NCBI GenBank assembly: GCA_035536315.1 | Contig: DATLOJ010000048.1 | Span: forward strand, 1 to 19,202 | Source: DATLOJ01 sp035536315 | GTDB lineage: Bacteria; Actinomycetota; CADDZG01; JAHWKV01 | Reading direction: 5' to 3' | DNA: 19,202 nt | Shown: positions 1 to 6,755 of the stretch, piece after piece | Numbering within the stretch: position 1 is the stretch's first letter | How the letters are laid out: the number at the start of each line of letters is the position of its first letter | The notes under the pieces: generated by a model | Seen by the model: the letters and a program-made list of their open reading frames with translations, nothing else | Database searches by the model: none | What the model was told of the DNA's origin: nothing | Program-made: the position numbers and the translations under genes

Positions 1-12
1 GAACAAAAGGGC

Positions 13-378
13 GTGGATTCACAAGTCGTGCGCGTCGCTGAGGAGGCTCTTCGCTCTTTGCTGCCCGAGCCGGAGGTGGACGTGCGCTGCGTGGTCAGCC
101 GATACACCAAGACGCCTCATGCGTTTGGTGTCCGAACTAAAGATTCAGCGCGTGTGTTCGTGGCTTTGGACACATCGTGGCGGCGGTCGGTTCTGGGTGA
201 GTCAGCGGTCTCGGTGGGTTCGCATTTTGTGCTCCGTTTGAACCCCATGTACCGGCGGGCGTGGTCGGGGCAGGTACTCACCTGGGCAGGGGAGGGGGAA
301 GTGAAATGGGTTGAAGTCAGGCAGGCTCGATTCACCAGGGCACATGCCAAGGACAACTGGTCCATGGAGCTGCGCTAG
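13..378 (+). CDS. hypothetical protein, possibly 5'-truncated by the window edge
   Basis: I do not recognise this protein. The GTG at 13 gives 121 residues, but the frame stays open to base 1 (E-Q-K-G precede it), so the true start may lie outside the window. The product is soluble-looking, with no signal peptide or membrane segment. It reads as alternating short strands (for example RVFVALDTSW and SHFVLRLNPMY) with many Arg and Trp residues, consistent with a small alpha/beta or beta-rich fold. It converges on the minus-strand gene ending at 420, leaving only a 41-bp gap. Codon use is similar to its neighbours, which supports real coding. No function is proposed. Confidence 0.55.
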   Translation: MDSQVVRVAEEALRSLLPEPEVDVRCVVSRYTKTPHAFGVRTKDSARVFVALDTSWRRSVLGESAVSVGSHFVLRLNPMYRRAWSGQVLTWAGEGEVKWVEVRQARFTRAHAKDNWSMELR

Positions 379-411
379 AGAAAGGCGTGGGTGCTCAGTG
401 GCTCGGTCAAC

Positions 412-428
412 AGCTCCCTCTAGGAGCT
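412..428. terminator. weak hairpin between convergent genes
   Basis: A perfect 6-bp inverted repeat (AGCTCC / GGAGCT, 5-nt loop) sits between the two convergent genes and includes the minus-strand stop codon (420-422). There is no T-run on either side, so it is at best a weak bidirectional terminator and may be chance. Confidence 0.2.
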
Positions 429-1067
429 TCCCGCGGAGCGCCGTCTCCTTCTTACGAGCGCGACTATCACCGCGGCGGAAGCGGCGGCCACCCAGACCAC
501 CAGGAGGGGGACGAGAAAGTTGGGTTTGCTGGTTCCGGCCGCAGCGATAGGGCCGTCTTTGCATATCGCGGCGATGTCTGCTTTTAACGACGGCCGGGGA
601 GTCATTCCGATGAGGGCGGGCTTCCAGGACCAGGCGTCGACGTCGCCCCGCCGGAGGAAGTAGAGCTCGGAGCCGGCCGGCGACTCCTTCCACGAGCCAT
701 CCGGGTTCGCGTGGAAGTAACCCCAAAACCCGGCGTTGTAGTCGCAGGTGTCGGTGCCGATGTCCTCGATCCTGCAGACGGCGGTCCCAAGGGAACCCCC
801 CTGTTCTTGCGTGATCACCTTGAACCCGGCCGCCTTCAGGGCGTCCAGCCCGCTTATTCGGTCTCCACGTAGCTCCACGCATCTGGAGATCTCTCGATTT
901 TCATCGAGGCGCACGACCACTCCGACGTAGTTGCCGTCCTCGGCGCACGCAACAGGACCACCGCCCCAGACGGGGGTCAGCGCGAATGCGACGGCCATGG
1001 TCACGACGGCCGCTACCTTCTGCAGCAAAAAGGAAGTCCTTTCGACGCTGTGGAACATACCACCCAA
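420..1067 (-). CDS. exported, C-terminally membrane-anchored protein with DUF4430-like region
   Basis: A 215-residue product predicted to face the cell exterior. Residues 1-42 form a signal peptide (hydrophobic core about 18-31, likely cleavage after A-C-A at 40-42). Residues 183-206 form one transmembrane helix followed by an Arg-rich stop-transfer tail (RRRRR). The middle region has the pattern I associate with DUF4430 / transcobalamin-C-like domains: G-L-D-A-L (73-77), an A-V-C-R-I segment (C98) with C108, F-W-G-Y-F-H (114-119), and G-D-V-D-A-W-S-W-K (141-149). Cysteines at 63, 98, 108 and 169 could form disulfides. The TTG at 1067 is preferred over the ATG ten bases inside because GGAGA lies 7 nt upstream of it. 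There is no LPXTG motif. Such domains can bind corrinoids or occur as adhesion-type modules, but no ligand is shown here. Neighbour: a divergent PIG-V-like gene. Confidence 0.7.
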   Translation of the reverse strand: MGGMFHSVERTSFLLQKVAAVVTMAVAFALTPVWGGGPVACAEDGNYVGVVVRLDENREISRCVELRGDRISGLDALKAAGFKVITQEQGGSLGTAVCRIEDIGTDTCDYNAGFWGYFHANPDGSWKESPAGSELYFLRRGDVDAWSWKPALIGMTPRPSLKADIAAICKDGPIAAAGTSKPNFLVPLLVVWVAAASAAVIVALVRRRRRSAGSS

Positions 1068-1085
1068 ATTTTCGTCTCCAGTAAG

Positions 1086-1091
1086 TAGCCT
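1086..1091 (+). promoter_or_regulatory. possible -10 box (TAGCCT) for a leaderless transcript
   Basis: TAGCCT fits TANNNT and ends 6 nt before the ATG at 1098. No convincing Shine-Dalgarno exists apart from GGCGG directly abutting the ATG. No -35 is recognisable. This is the weakest of the leaderless-type boxes in the window. Confidence 0.25.
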
Positions 1092-1097
1092 TGGCGG

Positions 1098-2240
1098 ATG
1101 CGTGACTCTTTCAAGTGGGGGTTCTTAGCCTGGCTGGCCCTGCGAATCCTCACAATGTTGGGCGCGGCATGGTCCAGCGCGACATGGACGCAAGGCGAGA
1201 CCGTTCTGCCGCCATCGTACCGACCGGCCCCCCTTCCCTCGATTGCCGACTCAGTTGTTGGTCCCTGGCTGCGTGCGGATGCTCACTGGTATTTGAAGAT
1301 CGCCGAGCAGGGTTATGAGGACCCGGGGGCATTCGCTTTCATGCCAGCCTTTCCTTTAGCCATAAGGAGCCTGTCGTGGACGGGGATTTCCTCCCCCCTC
1401 GCGGCGTTTCTGATCGCGAACATTGCGACCCTTTTCGGGCTGGTTTTTCTGCACGCCCTCTTCAGTTCTTGGACCGATCGGAGATCGGCTCGCGTGTCGG
1501 TCATGGCTGTTGCGCTCTTCCCCACTTCATTCTTCCTGGTTGCCCCCTACGCGGAGTCTCTGTTCCTGCTCAGCGGCTCGGCTGCACTCTTGCTTGCAGA
1601 ACGCCGGCGATGGGCAGCGAGCGGTATTGCGGCATTCGTCGCGTCGTTGTCGCGGCCGTTCGGGGTACTCCTGATCCTGCCCTTGATAGGAATTGCCCTC
1701 AAGAAGAGCTCGCGTGACGAGACCCGGTTTCTTCCGGCCGCCGGTTCGCTGGGCGGATGGATTACGTGGATGGTTTTCGTCTGGCGTGTCCAGGGTGATT
1801 TCCTGGGATCGCTTCGTATCCAACAGGTCTGGCAACGCAGTCCGAAGTTCTTCCCCTGGACGGTCAGAGCCGGGTTCGAAGAAGCAGCGCGATGGTGGGG
1901 GACCGATGTCGGTCCTTACTTCTTGACGGACCTTGCCGTGACGCTTCTGCTTATTGCTCTGGTCCCCATTACGTTCATGGTCCTCAGGAAGAAGCCCGCT
2001 GGCAGGCTGGTCGGAGCGGGCGCGGCCGCATACACGGCGGCCGTCTTGATTGCAGCGCTCTCGTACCCGTTTTCCCCGCGTCCGCTTCTCAGTATTCCGC
2101 GGTTCGGGCTCGCGGCTTTTCCCTCCGCGTCGGTGGCCGGCTCCCTTCCCAGAGCGATCGCCATCGTGCTCGGCGCGGCTTGTGCCGCGGCGCTGGTTGT
2201 ACTCTCCGCGGCGTTTGTCGCGGCCCGGCCGATTTTCTGA
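1098..2240 (+). CDS. PIG-V-like integral membrane mannosyltransferase
   Basis: A 380-residue polytopic membrane protein with about eight or nine hydrophobic segments. It has the hallmarks of the bacterial PIG-V / GT-C mannosyltransferase group: an N-terminal helix, then a first extracytoplasmic loop with W57-L-R-A-D61-A-H-W-Y-L-K-I-A-E-Q-G-Y (compare W-D-x-x-W-Y-x-x-I-A-x-x-G-Y), F-M-P-A-F-P-L (81-87), and later F-F-L-V-A-P-Y-A-E-S-L-F. In this family the loop Asp is the likely catalytic residue, and sugar comes from a polyprenyl-phosphate donor. That fits functionally with the polyprenyl synthesis genes downstream, though the acceptor (glycolipid or protein) cannot be told. The start is an ATG with a possible leaderless promoter. 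The gene is divergent from the secreted DUF4430-like gene across a 30-bp gap. Confidence 0.8.
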   Translation: MRDSFKWGFLAWLALRILTMLGAAWSSATWTQGETVLPPSYRPAPLPSIADSVVGPWLRADAHWYLKIAEQGYEDPGAFAFMPAFPLAIRSLSWTGISSPLAAFLIANIATLFGLVFLHALFSSWTDRRSARVSVMAVALFPTSFFLVAPYAESLFLLSGSAALLLAERRRWAASGIAAFVASLSRPFGVLLILPLIGIALKKSSRDETRFLPAAGSLGGWITWMVFVWRVQGDFLGSLRIQQVWQRSPKFFPWTVRAGFEEAARWWGTDVGPYFLTDLAVTLLLIALVPITFMVLRKKPAGRLVGAGAAAYTAAVLIAALSYPFSPRPLLSIPRFGLAAFPSASVAGSLPRAIAIVLGAACAAALVVLSAAFVAARPIF

Positions 2241-2304
2241 CCTGTCCCTCGGCCGATCCACGCCTGGGGAAGGCAAAATTGACGAAATCTCCACACTTTT
2301 GGGG

Positions 2305-2316
2305 CTTGGTGCCAAG
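2305..2316. promoter_or_regulatory. dyad upstream of ispG (possible operator)
   Basis: CTTGGTGCCAAG is a perfect 5+5 bp dyad with a 2-bp centre, immediately before a second, GC-rich inverted repeat. It lies in the 178-bp gap between the mannosyltransferase and ispG. A regulator site is possible, but chance cannot be excluded. Confidence 0.2.
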
Positions 2317-2318
2317 AG

Positions 2319-2339
2319 GGGGCCTCTAAACTGGGCCCC
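2319..2339 (+). terminator. GC-rich hairpin after the mannosyltransferase gene
   Basis: GGGGCC (2319-2324) and GGCCCC (2334-2339) can form a 6-bp all-GC stem with a 9-nt loop (TCTAAACTG). It is about 80 bp past the mannosyltransferase stop and 80 bp before ispG. There is no U-tract, so termination is a weak inference; it could instead be a leader structure. Confidence 0.25.
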
Positions 2340-2418
2340 GGTAATCACAAGAACATTCCCCAAGTTTGCTCAGCTTCTGATGGGCTGGGAGCATGGAGAG
2401 GAATCACCCAAAAAGACT

Positions 2419-3537
2419 ATGACTACTACGCGGCGCCAGACCAGGCAGATACGAATCGGTTCGGTCGCGATCGGAGGAGATGCCCCGATCGCCATCCAGT
2501 CTATGACCACCACCAAGACCGAGGACGTGGGAGCCACGCTCATCCAGGCTCACGCAATTGCAACCCAGGGCGCAGACCTGGTCAGGGTCGCGGTTCCCCA
2601 CGAAGGCGACGCCAGAGCCCTTCCCGAGATTGTGCGGGAGGCAGGCGTTCCCGTCATTGCGGACATCCACTTCTCGTTCAGGCTTGCGCTGATGGCTCTC
2701 GAGGCAGGAGTGCATGGCCTGAGGCTCAACCCTGGAAACATCCGGGATCCAAAGCAGATCAAAACGGTTGTGCGGGAAGCGGCCGACAGGGGAGTGCCGA
2801 TCAGAGTCGGCGTCAACGCGGGTTCGCTCGACAAAAGGCTTCTCGAGAAATACGGAGGAACTACTCCGGAGGCTCTGGTGGAAAGCGCCGTCCATGAGAT
2901 CAGACTGCTCGAGGACGAGGGCTTCGATCAGATAAAGGTCTCCGTGAAGCATCAAAACGTTCCGCAGATGATCGACGCCTACCGCCTCTTGTCCAAAACC
3001 ATCGATTACCCGTTACACCTCGGAGTGACCGAAGCAGGCCCGCCGCCCGTTGGTACTCTGAAATCCGCCATCGGCATTGGAACTCTTCTTGCCGAAGGAA
3101 TAGGAGACACGATCAGGGTGTCGTTGACGGCCGACCCGGTGGAAGAGGTGAAGGCAGCAAAGCAGATCCTTCAGGCCCTCGGCCTTAGAAGGACGACCTT
3201 CGATCTCGTCTCCTGTCCTTCATGTGGCAGGGCCGAGCTTGACGTGATCGAGCTGACCAACAAAGTCCAGGCCCGCCTCGAGGAGCTCAAGCTTCCCCCG
3301 ATTCAAATTGCTGTGATGGGGTGCGAGGTGAATGGGCCGGGAGAGGCGCGCGACGCCGACGTCGGGATAGCCGCAGGACCAGGCAGGGGGCTGCTCTTCT
3401 CGAAGGGGAAGCAGATCGGTTGGGTGCCCGCCGACAAGATGGTTGAAGCCGTGATCGAGGAAGCAATAAAAGTTTCGCGCGAGAAATCCCATGACCCAGG
3501 TGCTCCCGATGGACCGGCTCTCGAGGTGGTGGGGTGA
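2419..3537 (+). CDS. ispG: 4-hydroxy-3-methylbut-2-enyl diphosphate synthase (IspG/GcpE)
   Basis: IspG reductively opens the ring of MEcPP to HMBPP, the sixth step of the MEP isoprenoid pathway, in the cytosol using a [4Fe-4S] cluster. From the ATG at 2419 the product is 372 residues, the usual length of the bacterial two-domain form. The N-terminal TIM barrel carries R-Q-I-R-I-G, P-I-A-I-Q-S-M-T-T-T (23-32), L-R-L-N-P-G-N-I (101-108), and V-S-V-K-H (175 onward). The C-terminal cluster domain has S-C-P-S-C-G (C266, C269) and G-C-E-V-N-G-P-G-E (C302, E309), the three Cys and one Glu cluster ligands. The open frame extends to 2050 without family homology, so that longer reading is rejected. The native Shine-Dalgarno is poor: GGAGAGGA is 16 nt away. 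An in-frame ATG at 2380 is a less likely alternative. The gene overlaps ispH by 4 nt (GTGA). Confidence 0.96.
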   Translation: MTTTRRQTRQIRIGSVAIGGDAPIAIQSMTTTKTEDVGATLIQAHAIATQGADLVRVAVPHEGDARALPEIVREAGVPVIADIHFSFRLALMALEAGVHGLRLNPGNIRDPKQIKTVVREAADRGVPIRVGVNAGSLDKRLLEKYGGTTPEALVESAVHEIRLLEDEGFDQIKVSVKHQNVPQMIDAYRLLSKTIDYPLHLGVTEAGPPPVGTLKSAIGIGTLLAEGIGDTIRVSLTADPVEEVKAAKQILQALGLRRTTFDLVSCPSCGRAELDVIELTNKVQARLEELKLPPIQIAVMGCEVNGPGEARDADVGIAAGPGRGLLFSKGKQIGWVPADKMVEAVIEEAIKVSREKSHDPGAPDGPALEVVG

Positions 3538-4478
3538 CTACGAAAAAGATTCTCATCGCGGCTCCCCGTGGATGGTGTGCCGGAGTTGACCGCGCCGTTG
3601 AAATCGTGAACAAGGCCCTCGAGAAGCACGGCCCCCCCGTCTATGTAAGGAAGCAAATCGTTCACAACCTGCATGTGGTGAGGGAGCTGGAATCGAAGGG
3701 GGCCGTGTTCGTCGAGTCCGAGGAGGAGGTGCCCGAGGGTGGCGTGTGCGTTCTGTCCGCCCATGGCGTTGCTCCATCTGTCTATGCGAATGCGGCCAAG
3801 AGAAGTCTCGAAGTCATAGATGCAACGTGCCCACTCGTCACAAAGGTCCACGTCGAGGCCAAGCGGTTCGCATCGCAGGGCAAGACCGTCTTCCTGATCG
3901 GGCATGAGGGCCACGAGGAGATCGAGGGAACTTCGGGTCAGGCTCCGCAGCAAACAATCGTCATAGAGCGGCCCGAGGACGCAGAGCGCTTCGACGTGCC
4001 GAATCCGGACAGGGTTGCGTTCATCTCGCAAACCACCCTCGCAGTCGACGACACAGTCGAAGTCGTCGATGCCTTGCGCCGCCGGTATCCAAGCATTACC
4101 GGCCCGACCAAAAGCGACATCTGCTATGCGAGCCAAAACCGGCAAGGGGCGGTCAAGACGATTGCAGGCAGGGCCGATGTGGTATTTGTTGTCGGCTCCA
4201 CAAACTCCTCGAACTCAAACAGGCTTGTGGAAGTTGCAAAAGAGGAGGGCGCGGAGGCTTACTTGATCGAGGATGAGTCACAGATCGACCCCGCCGTCGT
4301 AGAAAGAGCAAACGTCATCGGCATCTCTTCGGGTGCATCGACACCCGAGGTCCTTGTCGAAAGGGTCGTGAGCTTTCTAGCCGGGAAGGGGATAAGCGAA
4401 ATCGAGGAAGTGACGGTGGCAATAGAGGACATAAGGTTTCCGCTTCCATCAGGACTCGAGCCGGCAGGAGATAGATGA
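3534..4478 (+). CDS. ispH: 4-hydroxy-3-methylbut-2-enyl diphosphate reductase (IspH/LytB)
   Basis: IspH reduces HMBPP to IPP and DMAPP, the last MEP-pathway step, with an oxygen-sensitive iron-sulfur cluster. The 314-residue product has all three cluster cysteines: R-G-W-C15-A-G-V, D-A-T-C99-P-L-V-T-K-V-H and D-I-C197-Y-A-S-Q-N-R-Q. Substrate-binding elements are present: Q-I-V-H-N (41-45), S-A-H-G-V, G-H-E-G-H-E-E-I-E-G-T, I-S-Q-T-T and G-S-T-N-S-S-N-S-N-R (221-230). The GTG at 3534 overlaps the ispG stop as GTGA, with GAGGTGG a few bases upstream as Shine-Dalgarno, so translation is probably coupled to ispG. Its own stop overlaps the next start as ATGA. Confidence 0.97.
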   Translation: MTTKKILIAAPRGWCAGVDRAVEIVNKALEKHGPPVYVRKQIVHNLHVVRELESKGAVFVESEEEVPEGGVCVLSAHGVAPSVYANAAKRSLEVIDATCPLVTKVHVEAKRFASQGKTVFLIGHEGHEEIEGTSGQAPQQTIVIERPEDAERFDVPNPDRVAFISQTTLAVDDTVEVVDALRRRYPSITGPTKSDICYASQNRQGAVKTIAGRADVVFVVGSTNSSNSNRLVEVAKEEGAEAYLIEDESQIDPAVVERANVIGISSGASTPEVLVERVVSFLAGKGISEIEEVTVAIEDIRFPLPSGLEPAGDR

Positions 4479-4921
4479 AAGTTCATCGCGAAAAGCTCCA
4501 GATCAAGTCTCAGCAGGAGTACGACGTGGTCGACATCACAACCGATGTCGAAAAGGCCGTTCTGAACGCCGGGATAGAGGAGGGATACGCCCTCATCTAC
4601 TCCATGCACACGACCTGCTCGATATTGGTCAACGAGCGCGAGACCGGCCTGCTGGCAGACATTGGAGAAACCCTTCAAAGACTTGTGCCCAAGGACGTGG
4701 ACTACAAGCACGACGACTTCAACATACGAACCGAGAACATGCACGAGGACGAAACCAAGAATGCTCACGCTCACATTCGTCAGATTCTCGGGGGCCGTAC
4801 CTCTGAGTATGTTCCTGTGGGGGAAGGCCAGCTTCTGCTGGGCCGCTGGCAGCGTGTGATGTTCATCGATTTCGACTGCCCCAAGGACAGAGAGGTAATG
4901 ATCCAGGTCTGCGGCATCTAG
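4475..4921 (+). CDS. YjbQ / UPF0047 family protein
   Basis: A 148-residue member of the YjbQ (UPF0047) family, called secondary thiamine-phosphate synthase in some annotations because E. coli YjbQ shows weak activity of that kind. The true physiological role is unsettled. Visible family motifs: S-M-H-T-T-C-S-I-L-V-N-E in the first third, H-D-D-F and N-M-H-E-D-E-T-K-N-A-H-A-H-I-R-Q in the middle (clustered His and acidic residues forming a metal-like site), and L-L-L-G-R-W-Q-R-V-M-F-I-D-F-D near the end. The length is normal for the family. The ATG overlaps the ispH stop (ATGA), making it the third gene of the isoprenoid operon. That placement is suggestive but does not prove a role in isoprenoid metabolism. 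Confidence 0.9.
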   Translation: MKVHREKLQIKSQQEYDVVDITTDVEKAVLNAGIEEGYALIYSMHTTCSILVNERETGLLADIGETLQRLVPKDVDYKHDDFNIRTENMHEDETKNAHAHIRQILGGRTSEYVPVGEGQLLLGRWQRVMFIDFDCPKDREVMIQVCGI

Positions 4922-4952
4922 TGGGCCTCTGTGGAGCCCGCTAGCTGTCCGC

Positions 4953-4958
4953 TAATGT
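4953..4958 (+). promoter_or_regulatory. -10 box (TAATGT) for leaderless polyprenyl synthase transcript
   Basis: TAATGT lies 7 nt before the ATG at 4966 in the 44-bp gap after the YjbQ gene, with no Shine-Dalgarno sequence in between. A start site 7 nt below the box would fall on the A of ATG. No clear -35 is seen. Confidence 0.4.
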
Positions 4959-4965
4959 AGTGGCC

Positions 4966-5940
4966 ATGGAGCCCCTCGCTCGTTTGGAAGTAGGTGCGGC
5001 CCTGGAGATCATCTCGGGCGATCTGGCGCGCGTAGAAGCGCTAATGGCGGAGGTTTCCGCTCGCGGCAAGTCCTTGCTGGGAGAGTCCGCCCCGTACCTC
5101 ACGAAGGCGGGCGGAAAGAGGGTCAGGCCGGCGCTGCTGCTCCTTGCATCGAGGCTCGGCACGGGGCCGTCCGAATCCGTGTACAGACTGGCTGCGGCTC
5201 TCGAGCTGACACACATGGCGACCCTTTATCACGACGATGTCATCGATGAGGCAGATACGCGAAGAGGGGTGCCGAGCGCGAACGAGAAGTGGGGCAACAA
5301 GGTTGCCATTCTTGCCGGGGACTTCCTATTTGCCAGAGCATCGGGCCTTGCGGCGGACGTAAGCGGTCCGATAGCCAGGATGCTTTCCGACGCTATCGCA
5401 CGCGTGGTGGAGGGTCAGGTGCTGGAGCTCGACGCGAACTTCGATTCGAACCGCACTCACGAGCACTACTTCCAGACCATCGAAGGTAAGACTGCATCTT
5501 TGCTCAGCGTCTGCACCGAGGTCGGCGCAACGCTTGGGGACTGTCCGCAGGAAGTGGCTTCAGCGATGGGATTGTTTGGGCTGAATTTCGGATTCGCGTT
5601 TCAGGTTGCGGACGACTTGCTGGACCTGACGGCCACGCTCGACGAGCTTGGAAAGCCTCCCGGTACCGACATCAGAGATGGCGTTTACACACTGCCGGTG
5701 CTTCTGGCGCTCCAGGAGGATCCATCGATCGCGGGAATGCTTATTCGCGGGATCGAGGATGTGGAACCGGTGAGAAGTGCGGTCCTTGCGACGGGCGCTT
5801 ACCAGGCTTCCATGGAGGTTGCCGGCGGCTACGTGGACAAGGCACTGGAAAGCCTGGGAAAGGTCCCCGAAGGAGAAGTGAGGTCCGCGCTGGAAAACCT
5901 GACGAGAATCATCATCGATCGCATCCCGGTCCTCAAATGA
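4966..5940 (+). CDS. trans-polyprenyl diphosphate synthase, probably long-chain
   Basis: Elongates allylic diphosphates with IPP in the trans configuration. The 324-residue product has the full polyprenyl synthetase set: G-G-K-R-V-R-P (49-55), first Asp-rich motif H-D-D-V-I-D (D90, D91, D94), G-D-F-L-F-A-R-A, E-G-K-T-A-S, and second Asp-rich motif Q-V-A-D-D-L-L-D (D216, D217, D220). The residues four and five before the first Asp are Thr and Ala (M-A-T-L-Y-H-D-D). Small residues there are typical of octaprenyl/heptaprenyl-type synthases, suggesting a long chain for menaquinone; GGPP synthase remains possible. A GTG at 4960 is in frame two codons upstream, but the leaderless pattern favours the ATG at 4966. 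The 3' end overlaps the UppS-like gene as ATGA. Confidence 0.93.
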   Translation: MEPLARLEVGAALEIISGDLARVEALMAEVSARGKSLLGESAPYLTKAGGKRVRPALLLLASRLGTGPSESVYRLAAALELTHMATLYHDDVIDEADTRRGVPSANEKWGNKVAILAGDFLFARASGLAADVSGPIARMLSDAIARVVEGQVLELDANFDSNRTHEHYFQTIEGKTASLLSVCTEVGATLGDCPQEVASAMGLFGLNFGFAFQVADDLLDLTATLDELGKPPGTDIRDGVYTLPVLLALQEDPSIAGMLIRGIEDVEPVRSAVLATGAYQASMEVAGGYVDKALESLGKVPEGEVRSALENLTRIIIDRIPVLK

Positions 5941-6746
5941 GAAACGTGATTTCGGCAGCGACTCAACAAGTGGACGACCGGCATCTGGCTCGCCTTGCAG
6001 GAGCCCGGTTACCGTCTCACCTGGCGGTCATACCGGACGGCAACAGGCGGTGGGCCGAAGAGCGAAATCTGAGCGTCCTGGACGGACACCGCCAGGGGTT
6101 CGAGGTGGCCAAGAGTCTGTCGAGCTTCTGCCGAAGGATCGGAATTCACACCGTTACGATCTGGGCCTTCTCGACGGAGAACTGGAGGCGTTCGCCCGAC
6201 CAGGTGTCGGCTCTAATGGCCCTGTACGAAGAGTGGCTGAAGGACCTGCTGGTGGAGGCACTGGAGGAGGAAGTGCGGGTCGGGCATCTCGGCCGGCTGA
6301 TCGGCGTTCCCGAGGGAGCTCATGAGGCTGCGGCGGCCGTGGGTTTCCCAGATGGCCTCCCTCCCGGGCTCATCCAGGCCATCAACAACGTTCAGGAGAA
6401 GACGGCTCACTTCGAGCGAAGCGTCATCAACCTTGCAATCAACTACGGTGGCGCCGACGAGATTCAACGAGCGGTTGGGCGGCTGGTGCGCCATGCACAG
6501 GAAACCGGCAAGGATCCCTCCGAGCTCGACATTCACTCCTTCCTCGACACCGGGGGCCAGCCCCACCCCAACCCCGACATCGTTTGGCGCACCTCCGGTG
6601 AGGTTCGATCCTCGGGATTTCTTCCCCTGCAGTCTGCGTACGCAGAGATGGTGTTCACCCCCAAATACTTTCCGGAGCTGGGTGAGGACGATGTGGTCGA
6701 TACCGTGCTCGAATACTCGGCTCGCGCTCGCCGGTTTGGAGAGTGA
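5937..6746 (+). CDS. cis-prenyltransferase, UppS family (divergent)
   Basis: UppS-family enzymes condense IPP with an allylic diphosphate in the cis configuration to make lipid carriers for wall and glycan synthesis. The 269-residue protein keeps the catalytic region I-P-D34-G-N-R-R-W-A (family: M-D-G-N-x-R-W-A), A-F-S-T-E-N-W (77-83), N-Y-G-G (169-172) and R-T-S-G-E (208-212), then S-A-Y-A-E (E227). It departs from the usual bacterial enzyme in several places: G-G-A-D-E-I instead of G-G-R-x-E-I, S-G-F-L-P-L-Q instead of S-N-F-L-L-W-Q, and Y-F-P-E-L instead of W-P-x-F. The I-P-D-G-N-R-R-W-A form recalls archaeal-type cis-prenyltransferases. Chain length cannot be read from the sequence. The ATG at 5937 overlaps the preceding stop (ATGA), implying coupling to the trans-synthase that would supply its allylic primer. 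Confidence 0.9.
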   Translation: MRNVISAATQQVDDRHLARLAGARLPSHLAVIPDGNRRWAEERNLSVLDGHRQGFEVAKSLSSFCRRIGIHTVTIWAFSTENWRRSPDQVSALMALYEEWLKDLLVEALEEEVRVGHLGRLIGVPEGAHEAAAAVGFPDGLPPGLIQAINNVQEKTAHFERSVINLAINYGGADEIQRAVGRLVRHAQETGKDPSELDIHSFLDTGGQPHPNPDIVWRTSGEVRSSGFLPLQSAYAEMVFTPKYFPELGEDDVVDTVLEYSARARRFGE

Positions 6747-6755
6747 CAATTCCGA

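Noticed and set aside
1527..2363. Minus-strand open frame of 278 codons opposite the mannosyltransferase
   Set aside because: Low-complexity Arg/Gly/Glu-rich translation with no domain; the plus-strand frame shows clear membrane-enzyme motifs.
2050..2418. N-terminal extension of ispG to 495 codons
   Set aside because: It overlaps the end of the mannosyltransferase gene, the extra residues are Arg/Pro/Ser-rich without IspG similarity, and the family starts at the T-R-Q-I-R-I-G segment.
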